Origin: Microcaldota archaeon
GTDB lineage: Archaea > Micrarchaeota > Micrarchaeia > Micrarchaeales > CABMGC01
Length of the DNA stretch: 7,998 nucleotides
Direction of reading: 5' to 3'
NCBI GenBank assembly: GCA_030040595.1
Contig: JASHTL010000056.1
Location: forward strand, 1-7,998
The translations under genes and the position numbers were made by a program. Within the stretch, counting starts at the first letter, position 1. Each line of letters begins with the position of its first letter. The notes beneath the pieces were generated by a model. That model ran no database searches. It was given only the letters and a program-made list of their open reading frames with translations, and was not told the origin of the DNA. Of the stretch, positions 1 through 5,270 are shown piece by piece.

Positions 1-980
1 CCCTCGCCTATCGTGGAGAGCGAGTCAAGGTCAGGGGCTATCCACTTTACCTGCTTTATCGCCTTGATCAGCCTCTCCGCGTCTGCCCAGGCCATTGCAT
101 GCGGGTCCGCTGCCATGTCTATGCTCTGGTCTGTCCCCTTTATCTCGTCTATCTTGTTCTGCGTCACCCTTGAGAAAGCCTCAATTAGGAACGCTGACGT
201 CTTCCTGTTCTCGCTAAAGTGCGCAGCGTCAAGCAGGTCGCTGGTGCCTATTCCCAGCGGATGCGGCTTTATCTGCCTAGGCTTCTTTGGCAGTTCCTGC
301 ACGGATCTCAGGAATACAGCTTCCTTGCCGTCAGGCTCAATCAGCTTGATCGTAGCATGGGGATTGGAGAGCGCAGTCCGCTTTATGTATTCGTAGACCC
401 CGTGGTCGCTGGACTCGTATTTGACGTCACCGAACTCGCCGCTCACCGATGTCCCGCGGTACGTGCCTTCTGACTTGACAAGGTTGGCCACCAACGGCTT
501 GTTGGACTTTATGTCGAGCGAGAGGTCGCATTCGTATGCGCCCTTGCCTGTGCCCGACTTCACGTGTATAGGCTTCCCCGTAGTCACCTGCGCGTACAGC
601 GTGCACCCTGTTGCGCCTATGCCCTGCTGTCCCCTTTGCTGTATGTATCTGTGGAACTTTGTTCCGGCAAGTATTGTCGCAAGTGCCTTCCCGATATGGC
701 TCTGTGGTATTCCTGGCCCGTTGTCGGCCACTCTAACGGAATACTTGTCCTCTCCCAGCTGCGTCATCTCCACAGTTATCTCGGGCAGTATGTTTGCTTC
801 CTCGCATGCGTCAAGCGAGTTTGTCACGTACTCGTGCACTATCGTGGTGAGAGACCTTACCTTCCCGGAGTACCCCAGCATCTGGCTGTTTTTCCTGAAG
901 AACTCCGATATGGAGTACTGCTTGAACTGCTTGAATATCTCATCCGCGCTCAATGTTGGTCTCGCTTCCGCCATTCTCAT
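1..980 (-). CDS. top6B: DNA topoisomerase VI subunit B, N-terminal part (3' end beyond window)
   Basis: This is the ATPase subunit of the archaeal type IIB topoisomerase, which with subunit A passes one duplex through another to relax or decatenate DNA. About 326 residues are visible. The GHKL (Bergerat) ATP site is complete: N box HEYVTNSLDACEE (about 49-61, with E, N and D ligands), DNGPGIP (86-92) and the lid RGQQGIGATG (116-125). The following IKPHPLGIGT stretch (about 237-246) and the helical SRVTQNKIDEI segment fit the H2TH region. The transducer domain and stop lie off the left edge. The ATG at 980 overlaps the stop of the upstream KH gene (ATGA), with GAGG four bases ahead; a second in-frame ATG at 974 (MAEARPTL) is an equally possible start. 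The gene has no promoter of its own, so it is probably translated by coupling to the KH gene. The identification is firm; only the exact start is uncertain. Confidence 0.97.
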   Translation of the reverse strand, partial: MRMAEARPTLSADEIFKQFKQYSISEFFRKNSQMLGYSGKVRSLTTIVHEYVTNSLDACEEANILPEITVEMTQLGEDKYSVRVADNGPGIPQSHIGKALATILAGTKFHRYIQQRGQQGIGATGCTLYAQVTTGKPIHVKSGTGKGAYECDLSLDIKSNKPLVANLVKSEGTYRGTSVSGEFGDVKYESSDHGVYEYIKRTALSNPHATIKLIEPDGKEAVFLRSVQELPKKPRQIKPHPLGIGTSDLLDAAHFSENRKTSAFLIEAFSRVTQNKIDEIKGTDQSIDMAADPHAMAWADAERLIKAIKQVKWIAPDLDSLSTIGE

Positions 981-1483
981 CCAGCCTCTTCCTCTGACTT
1001 TCGCCTCGCCTGTTCCATCAGCCTGTACGCCTTCTTGTGCGTTCCCCCTCCAAGGAGTGTTTCTATGCCAATCACAGCGATTCCGATGCCGTGTATCGTG
1101 CCGATTATGCCTATCGTATCGCCGTATATGGATAGTTCGGTCTCGCTTACCGACTCTATGTACTCCTTGCACCTGCCGTCTTCGCCTATCACTCTCGCTT
1201 TTAACCGTTTTATCTGTTCCTTATTTCTAAACATATCCCTAAGGTCTATGTACTTGAAGAAATACGATTCGCTAAGCAGCTTGTACGCGGAATTGAGCGG
1301 GAACCCTCTTCCGAACGCTTGTATCACGTTCTTTGCGTTGTACTCGTCGTACGCCTCTCCGGCTATCGTAACCTCGTTAGAGTTGCTTATGGAGACCCTG
1401 CATTTCAGCTTTTTCCCGATCTCCTTGAGCCTCTTCTCGTCCAGGATCCTTGCCCTCTCCCTTGGTATAAGTATCTGCTCCAT
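977..1483 (-). CDS. Archaeal Dim2/Pno1-type KH-domain RNA-binding protein
   Basis: This is a two-KH-domain RNA-binding protein of the universal archaeal family related to eukaryotic Pno1/Dim2, whose members act in small-subunit rRNA maturation. With the ATG at 1483 it has 168 residues, usual for the family. KH1 spans about 2-60 and KH2 about 85-150. Family landmarks are GRGF (58-61), IDLRD (79-83) and the KH2 nucleic-acid loop GEDG (100-103), followed by YIE and SIYGDT. The C-terminal tail is charged. KH1 has no GxxG loop; the equivalent segment reads ARILDEKRLKEIG. A longer frame starts at 1522, but that ATG sits inside the predicted TATA box, so the start at 1483 (MEQILIPRERARIL) is preferred. 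A weak AAAGG lies six bases before it. The stop overlaps the topoisomerase VI-B start, an arrangement in line with the known KH/topoisomerase VI neighbourhood of other archaea. Confidence 0.9.
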   Translation of the reverse strand: MEQILIPRERARILDEKRLKEIGKKLKCRVSISNSNEVTIAGEAYDEYNAKNVIQAFGRGFPLNSAYKLLSESYFFKYIDLRDMFRNKEQIKRLKARVIGEDGRCKEYIESVSETELSIYGDTIGIIGTIHGIGIAVIGIETLLGGGTHKKAYRLMEQARRKSEEEAG

Positions 1484-1520
1484 TGTAAGCCTTTGGGAAT
1501 CAGTATCTATCACGGCCCAC

Positions 1521-1533
1521 ATATATTTATAAT
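1521..1533 (-). promoter_or_regulatory. TATA box for the KH/topoisomerase VI-B unit
   Basis: The minus strand reads ATTATAAATATAT here, a good archaeal box A. Its centre is about 45 bases before the ATG at 1483. With initiation 25-27 bases downstream of the box, transcription would start near 1502 and leave a leader of roughly 19 nt. This placement argues against the upstream in-frame ATG at 1522. Confidence 0.6.
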
Positions 1534-1578
1534 GCTGATTCGCATCGTCGGCATTTTATGAACAAATGCTGCAGAAGA

Positions 1579-1586
1579 TTTAAGAA
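1579..1586 (+). promoter_or_regulatory. Possible TATA box for the 147-aa gene
   Basis: TTTAAGAA lies about 28-35 bases before the ATG at 1614 and would give a leaderless or nearly leaderless transcript. This fits the absence of any Shine-Dalgarno-like sequence next to that ATG. A second AT-rich stretch, TTTTATG at 1554-1560, could serve instead. Both are weak matches. Confidence 0.35.
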
Positions 1587-1613
1587 CAGGAAGCGTATCA
1601 TAACCATGATTTT

Positions 1614-2057
1614 ATGCCAGAGCGGGTAAGAGGAGCACATAACGCAGACAGTTTGGCAAGAATAATTAGGAATACTACGGACATGATAGCGACGACCAGG
1701 AATCCGCTTATCCAGGCAGAGGTCTGGTCCGGGGGTGCGGCGTTGATACTTGCAAGCGAGGATGCAGATTTTAGGGATGTCAGAATGGCCAGCGCGTTTC
1801 TTGTAAACGCTGGCAATGCATACGGCAATGCCAGGATAGGCAATCTTTCCAGGGATTGCTGGTTCGTCGCTGGGGAACTCGAAAAGCCAGTTACCCTGAA
1901 AGAAGCAAGAGAGATGGTTGACCATCTAAGGAAAACTTTGGTTGAAATGGATATACCAACAAACGCGGCCGCGGCACTGAGAGATGAGGTAAGGAGCATC
2001 AGGGAGTACGTGGAAAACGGCCATATCTTAAGAGACAGAGATGGCGACAGGGCATAA
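1614..2057 (+). CDS. Uncharacterised 147-aa protein, predicted mostly helical
   Basis: I do not recognise this protein. It is soluble-looking and alanine-rich, with likely helices at about 10-27, 30-49, 53-67, 95-111 and 116-135, and a charged C-terminus (ILRDRDGDRA). It shows no signal peptide, membrane segment, cysteine cluster or obvious catalytic motif. Codon use (AGG/AGA for arginine, ATA for isoleucine) matches the neighbouring real genes, which supports this strand over the antisense frames. The ATG at 1614 is the first possible start in frame and has no ribosome binding site. Together with an AT-rich box about 30 bases upstream, this suggests leaderless translation. It is transcribed divergently from the KH gene, and its stop codon lies inside a 20-nt perfect palindrome. 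Its function is unknown, and I cannot exclude that it is a fast-evolving member of a known helical family. Confidence 0.7.
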   Translation: MPERVRGAHNADSLARIIRNTTDMIATTRNPLIQAEVWSGGAALILASEDADFRDVRMASAFLVNAGNAYGNARIGNLSRDCWFVAGELEKPVTLKEAREMVDHLRKTLVEMDIPTNAAAALRDEVRSIREYVENGHILRDRDGDRA

Positions 2058-2073
2058 TGCTTATAAGCATTAT
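2054..2073. repeat. 20-nt perfect palindrome overlapping a stop codon
   Basis: ATAATGCTTATAAGCATTAT is self-complementary over all 20 bases with no spacer. It includes the TAA stop of the 147-aa gene. The centre GCTTATAAGC contains the hexamer ATAAGC in both orientations; the same hexamer brackets the TATA box at 2160-2183. With no loop and no T-tract, a DNA-binding site is more likely than a terminator, though an RNA hairpin is possible. Confidence 0.6.
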
Positions 2074-2159
2074 CAGCGAATGATGTATTTGGGGTTTGTC
2101 CTCTGAGTCACGAGGTAAACTCATTCTTATTCTGTATAATCAGATAATTCCGCTAAAAC

Positions 2160-2183
2160 ATAAGCTTTATATACTTAGCTTAT
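2160..2183 (+). promoter_or_regulatory. TATA box enclosed by an inverted repeat
   Basis: The box CTTTATATA (2165-2173) is the best TATA match in the window. It is flanked by ATAAGCT (2160-2166) and AGCTTAT (2177-2183), a perfect 7-bp inverted repeat with a 10-nt spacer. Transcription would start near 2195-2198, giving the winged-helix gene at 2294 a leader of roughly 95 nt. A protein bound to the two arms would compete with TBP. Confidence 0.6.
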
Positions 2184-2189
2184 TAGATA

Positions 2190-2244
2190 CATGACAGAAT
2201 CATGATTCTTTCGTGACTTCATCGCGAAACAATCATGACGCATG
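2190..2244. promoter_or_regulatory. Helically phased CRTGA boxes and a long inverted repeat
   Basis: Related six-base boxes start every 11 bp: CATGAC (2190), CATGAT (2201), CGTGAC (2212), a degenerate CGCGAA (2223) and CATGAC (2234). They would present the same face of the helix. The segment also holds a 14-nt perfect palindrome, AGAATCATGATTCT (2196-2209). It further holds a 14-bp inverted repeat with one mismatch: arms 2200-2213 and 2225-2238, loop of 11. It lies at the predicted transcription start of the winged-helix gene, so it could act as an operator array or as a 5' leader hairpin. Confidence 0.5.
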
Positions 2245-2251
2245 AACGAAT

Positions 2252-2265
2252 CGGGAATTATCCCG
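2252..2265 (+). promoter_or_regulatory. Small leader hairpin upstream of the winged-helix gene
   Basis: CGGGA and TCCCG form a perfect 5-bp stem around an ATTA loop, 28 bases before the GTG start at 2294. It could shape the 5' leader together with the larger hairpin at 2200-2238. No riboswitch class is recognisable. Confidence 0.35.
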
Positions 2266-2293
2266 GCAGAAATTCATAACATGGGGTTGTGGC

Positions 2294-2791
2294 GTGGCAA
2301 AAGATCGTGAACAGATCATGAAGGAGCTCGAGAGCCTGAAAGGCGAGGTCGAGGAGCTCAAGGAGATTCCTTCAAAGGGAATCGCGCAGAACACAGAGGA
2401 GAGCATAACTGTACTTATGAAATACATGGTAGAGGAGAGGGGCAGAACCAATAGGCGCCTGGACGATATAAACGAGAAGATAATGAGGCTGCGGAGCGCT
2501 GTCGAGTCCATGTACGCCATGGAAGAGGAGACCGAGGAGCAGGAAAGAAGGGACGTGATTCTCTCAGGCCTCGACAACGCAGTGCTCGACTTCGTGCAGT
2601 CAAGGGGCATGGTCTGCGCCGATGACCTGGTAGAGTTCATGAAGTACAAGGGCAGGAACGCCGCGTGCACCAGGCTGAACAGGCTCTATATGAGAGGCCT
2701 GATCGAGAGGCACCAGGTGGGTCACAAGGTTTATTACAAGTATAATGCTGGCAAGGCGACTAACACACTTATTATATCACCTCCACAATAA
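2294..2791 (+). CDS. Coiled-coil winged-helix DNA-binding protein
   Basis: This 165-aa protein has two parts. Residues about 5-88 are rich in E, K and R with heptad-like spacing and should form one or two coiled coils, probably for dimerisation. Residues about 90-150 look like a winged helix-turn-helix. Helices fall near 93-103 and 107-116, a basic recognition helix near 119-133 (GRNAACTRLNRLY), and a wing at HQVGHKVYYKY (140-150). A local transcription regulator or chromatin-associated role is inferred. The GTG at 2294 is the first start in this frame. An ATG at 2318 (residue 9), with CGTGA eight bases before it, is an alternative. The upstream DNA is unusually dense in palindromes and phased repeats, which fits autoregulation. 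The gene is followed by a strong terminator and stands alone. I do not recognise a named family. Confidence 0.85.
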   Translation: MAKDREQIMKELESLKGEVEELKEIPSKGIAQNTEESITVLMKYMVEERGRTNRRLDDINEKIMRLRSAVESMYAMEEETEEQERRDVILSGLDNAVLDFVQSRGMVCADDLVEFMKYKGRNAACTRLNRLYMRGLIERHQVGHKVYYKYNAGKATNTLIISPPQ

Positions 2792-2798
2792 GGAATCT

Positions 2799-2846
2799 GG
2801 CCTGTCTGCCAGGACAGGCCTTCCTTTCTTTTCCTTTTCTTTTTTC
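2799..2846 (+). terminator. Hairpin and pyrimidine-tract terminator
   Basis: GGCCTGTC (2799-2806) and GACAGGCC (2813-2820) form a perfect 8-bp stem with a 6-nt loop. AAGGAA (2790-2795) can extend it by pairing with TTCCTT (2821-2826), with three bases bulged. A T/C tract runs on to 2846. It starts eight bases after the winged-helix stop. The tract is T-rich only on the plus strand, so it ends that transcript and not the convergent one. Confidence 0.8.
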
Positions 2847-2856
2847 CCTATTTCTC

Positions 2857-3222
2857 TTAATCTTCGCCTGGATCCCTGACCATTGAGATAAGTGCCCTTC
2901 TCAATTTCGAGAGCGCTGCGTTTTCCAGGTTCCAGCTGCGCGTTGCGGATATGCCGAGCTCCCCTCCAGTGTCCTTCAGCGTGGCAACGGGCTTTGCGCG
3001 CAGCAGGTTGATAAGTCCAGTGTCGACTTCGAACATGCCATATCTTACGAACAGGACCTCTCTCTCCCTTCTTGTAAGTCCGCCGAATGCAACAAGCAGG
3101 TCTGAAGTCCCAATCCTCTCTAATTCGCTCAGGCTAAGGTAGTTTGGAGGCGTAATTTCGCTTCCAAATACCAGCGCTGGCATCCTTTTTCCAGGTATCC
3201 CTCTTCTTGCCACAGCCACCAT
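2857..3222 (-). CDS. Small HTH protein resembling sigma-70 region 4
   Basis: This 121-aa protein has a C-terminal half (about 49-111) that reads like bacterial sigma-70 region 4. It begins LTRREREVLFVRYG (49-62), continues with TLKDTGGELGIS (81-92), and ends in a recognition-helix segment ATRSWNLENAALSKLRRAL (93-111), compared with the usual R-x-x-Q-I-E-x-x-A-L-x-K-L-R pattern. The loop between RYG and TLKD is longer than usual (about 18 residues). Two conserved positions differ: T in place of the usual E-I in the turn, and N for Q. There is no region 2 or 3, so it is not a complete sigma factor, and archaea initiate with TBP and TFB. A DNA-binding regulator is the safest reading. A TATA box 21-29 bases upstream predicts a leaderless transcript from the ATG at 3222. 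It follows the PH/rhodanese gene by 49 bases. A LuxR-type HTH is less likely because the C-terminal segment fits sigma 4 better. Confidence 0.8.
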   Translation of the reverse strand: MVAVARRGIPGKRMPALVFGSEITPPNYLSLSELERIGTSDLLVAFGGLTRREREVLFVRYGMFEVDTGLINLLRAKPVATLKDTGGELGISATRSWNLENAALSKLRRALISMVRDPGED

Positions 3223-3242
3223 ATCAAGTGCTCCATTCTTTT

Positions 3243-3251
3243 CCTATAAAT
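3243..3251 (-). promoter_or_regulatory. TATA box for the sigma-4-like gene
   Basis: The minus strand reads ATTTATAGG, centred about 25 bases before the ATG at 3222. Initiation would fall at or next to the A of the start codon, so a leaderless mRNA is likely. No Shine-Dalgarno sequence is present, which agrees with this. Confidence 0.55.
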
Positions 3252-3271
3252 GCGCTTTCTTTTATTTCTTG

Positions 3272-4141
3272 TTAGGCGAGAGCCTGAAGCCCGCCTTCAA
3301 GGACATAAGTGTTGATTGCGTAATCCCTCCTGAGCGCCTTTGAGACGTATGTGGCAATGGATCCGTCATCCGAGACGAGGATGCAATACTGGAGTCTCTG
3401 CAACTCCTCATTGCTCAACGTCGAAATGGAGAGGATGTCAATGCTCCTGATCCTGCTTCTATCGACCTTAAGGGCCTGGGCCATATGCTCCGATATCGCG
3501 CCGCTTCCGAGCCATATGAAACAAGCGTTTCTCTTCCCCAGTATGTCGAGGGCCTTGCTCAGGTTGATCAGCTTGAGCTCGGCAGGCTGCTCCTCTGCCT
3601 GGACGTGCTGCTGCGGTACCCACTTGCGCTGGTTGGGATTAGTGGTCACACTGCTGTCCTGGCTGGCTATGAACGGAAGGCTCTCTATAACATCTTCGGT
3701 GAACCTCGTGAATATCCTTGCATCCTGCTTGGTAACGCCATCAAGGGCACCTTCGGTCTTCAGAGCCTCGTTTGTATCGGCGATACCGTGAATGCGCATG
3801 TGTATCGTGGCGAAGACCCTCCCGCTCGTGAATATTACGCTCACTAGGTTATGGTAAGGTATCACGCTCAGTTCGGTGGGCGAGAACATGTTGGTTCCTG
3901 TGTAAAGGCCCCAGAAAGACGGCCTGGAGAGAATAAGACGCCTGTTGGTGACTATTATACGGTCAGGAGCCAGGGAGTAGAGCATGCTCTGCTTGATCTC
4001 CATTATGGTTTCCTCACCCTTGAGCAATACGTCTCCAACTATGTTCATGCAGAGCTTGCTGTGCACATGGGGAGGATAACCGTTTGGACCAAATATGTCT
4101 AGGGCAGCCTTCTTTACAGCCTTGTCCACCGCGTCTTCCAT
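3272..4141 (-). CDS. PH-like domain protein with a degenerate rhodanese domain
   Basis: This 289-aa protein has two recognisable domains. Residues about 40-120 look like a short bacterial-type PH domain: GEETIMEIKQS, then DRIIVTNRRLILSR (60-73), IPYHNLVSVIF (94-104) and a final strand-helix unit. Such domains often act in membrane or protein recruitment. A polar Gln-rich linker follows (about 160-188). Residues about 190-289 fit a rhodanese fold: ILVSDDGSIATYVSKAL (254-270) corresponds to the active-site loop and helix, and TYVLEGGLQAL (278-288) to the usual closing strand and turn. The catalytic cysteine is replaced (SDDGS at 257-261), so sulfurtransferase or phosphatase chemistry is not expected. 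There is no signal peptide or membrane segment. It is transcribed divergently from the DHH operon and lies upstream of the sigma-4-like gene on the same strand. The domain calls rest on pattern matching; the function is unknown. Confidence 0.8.
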   Translation of the reverse strand: MEDAVDKAVKKAALDIFGPNGYPPHVHSKLCMNIVGDVLLKGEETIMEIKQSMLYSLAPDRIIVTNRRLILSRPSFWGLYTGTNMFSPTELSVIPYHNLVSVIFTSGRVFATIHMRIHGIADTNEALKTEGALDGVTKQDARIFTRFTEDVIESLPFIASQDSSVTTNPNQRKWVPQQHVQAEEQPAELKLINLSKALDILGKRNACFIWLGSGAISEHMAQALKVDRSRIRSIDILSISTLSNEELQRLQYCILVSDDGSIATYVSKALRRDYAINTYVLEGGLQALA

Positions 4142-4177
4142 GCAGATCGGTAATATGGTAATATCTCTGCACGTACC

Positions 4178-4208
4178 CCTTTATAAGACTATAAACTGTC
4201 TTTAAATA
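4178..4208. promoter_or_regulatory. Divergent promoter region with facing TATA boxes
   Basis: On the minus strand TCTTATAAAGG (4178-4188) would start transcription near 4157, leaving about 16 nt before the PH/rhodanese ATG at 4141. On the plus strand TTTAAATAG (4201-4209) is centred 26 bases before the ATG at 4231, predicting a leaderless DHH mRNA. TTTATA (4180-4185) and TATAAA (4190-4195) form an inverted repeat with a 4-nt spacer, so the two promoters may compete or be co-regulated. Confidence 0.5.
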
Positions 4209-4230
4209 GTAGCCCAGGTCGAATTGTTGC

Positions 4231-5262
4231 ATGGAGAATGTTATATCGCTTACCCACGCGACCGATATAGACGGAGTGGGGAGCGCAGCGCTCGTAAGAA
4301 TAAAGTACGGCACCCCGTTAAACAGGATCTTCTTCACGGACTACAACGAAGATATGCTCAGGCATGCGGCGAGGGGCATAAAGGGCGCTGTGCGCAGCGG
4401 AACTATATTGATAATAGCAGACCTTGCCGTGAATGACAGGACCCTTCCCCATTTCCTCAATATTGTAAAAACAGTAAAGAGGGCAAATGGCAGGGTTTTC
4501 TGGTTCGACCATCATCCATGGACGAGCAAGGCCGAGAAGACGCTTGCACCTCTCTGCGACATTGCCATTTTCGGAGAAAACCACAGATACTGCGGAGCGG
4601 AGATAACAAGGATAGAATTAAACATAAAGGGCAAGTTTCCTACAACCTTCTGCAGAATAGTGCATTATTCCGACTTCAACATAAAACCGCCCACGGAGAA
4701 AGACTACAGGACCGTAGGTTACTACGCGTTGAGCATAACATCGTATCACCTTCTCCAGATCGGGGAGAGGACAAACGCGTTGCGCCACATGGCAGAGGTC
4801 ATTTCCAGCGGCAAGCTGCTTGACGGGAGGATAAAGCGCGATGCTGACAGGTTCAGGAAGCTGAACGACATGGAAGTCAAGAAGATGCTGAGCCATGTCT
4901 ACCTGGGAAAGGAGATCGCGCTGGGATTCGCAGGGCACATACAGAAGACCTATGCGTGCATGAAGCTGATAGAGAAGACAGGCAAGGACATAGGGATATA
5001 CGTGAACCTCAAGGACAGGCGCGGTCACATGAGGAGCATAAGGAGCGATGTTTCGAGACTTGCGCAGCGCTTCCGCGGCGGAGGCCACGTTCATGCTGCA
5101 GGGTTCTCCCCCGATTTCAAGAAGTACAATCATTTCAGGAAGGAAAGCGACAGGGCCAGATTCCTTGGAGACCTGGAAAAGACAGCCGTAAGGGAGAGGA
5201 TTTTCGAGAATGTCAGAGACGATAAGAATAAGAGGTCAAGCAGGGAGCCGATGCTAAACTAG
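4231..5262 (+). CDS. DHH-family phosphoesterase (RecJ/NrnA-like)
   Basis: This 343-aa protein is a DHH/DHHA1 phosphoesterase, a family that hydrolyses phosphodiester bonds in short oligonucleotides, single-stranded nucleic acids or cyclic dinucleotides with Mn2+ or Mg2+. Motif I is THATDIDGVGSA (8-19; H9, D12, D14), motif II is IADLAVND (62-69; D64) and motif III is WFDHHP (91-96; D93, H94, H95). The C-terminal DHHA1 substrate loop is FRGGGHVHAAGF (281-292). All key metal ligands appear present, so it should be active. A basic charged tail follows (about 293-343). It has no membrane or CBS/DRTGG domains, which argues against GdpP-type or pyrophosphatase relatives; nanoRNase or RecJ-like exonuclease activity is most likely, but the substrate cannot be fixed from sequence. 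It is first in an operon with a MazG-type pyrophosphohydrolase, whose ribosome binding site overlaps this stop codon. The start is supported by a TATA box 26 bases upstream. Confidence 0.93.
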   Translation: MENVISLTHATDIDGVGSAALVRIKYGTPLNRIFFTDYNEDMLRHAARGIKGAVRSGTILIIADLAVNDRTLPHFLNIVKTVKRANGRVFWFDHHPWTSKAEKTLAPLCDIAIFGENHRYCGAEITRIELNIKGKFPTTFCRIVHYSDFNIKPPTEKDYRTVGYYALSITSYHLLQIGERTNALRHMAEVISSGKLLDGRIKRDADRFRKLNDMEVKKMLSHVYLGKEIALGFAGHIQKTYACMKLIEKTGKDIGIYVNLKDRRGHMRSIRSDVSRLAQRFRGGGHVHAAGFSPDFKKYNHFRKESDRARFLGDLEKTAVRERIFENVRDDKNKRSSREPMLN

Positions 5263-5266
5263 GTGA
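5261..5266 (+). promoter_or_regulatory. Ribosome binding site overlapping the DHH stop
   Basis: AGGTGA is a perfect archaeal Shine-Dalgarno match, four bases before the ATG at 5271. Its first two bases belong to the TAG stop of the DHH gene, so the two genes are probably translationally coupled. It is the clearest ribosome binding site in the window. Confidence 0.75.
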
Positions 5267-5270
5267 CGCA

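Noticed and set aside
13..1532. Long open frames on the plus strand across 13-1532
   Set aside because: They are antisense to topoisomerase VI-B and the KH protein, whose motifs are unambiguous on the minus strand. Their translations are serine-, leucine- and cysteine-rich without domains.
1598..1999. Minus-strand frame of 133 aa with hydrophobic, membrane-like stretches
   Set aside because: It is antisense to the 147-aa plus-strand gene, which has better codon use. The hydrophobicity is what the complement of polar and alanine-rich codons tends to give.
2080..2106. Possible C/D box small RNA (ATGATGT followed by CTGA)
   Set aside because: The C box is one base off consensus, and no convincing second C/D pair or terminal stem is present at the right spacing.
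2281..2310. Nine-codon ATG frame overlapping the GTG start of the winged-helix gene
   Set aside because: It has no ribosome binding site and is short enough to arise by chance. A leader-peptide role cannot be supported from one sequence.
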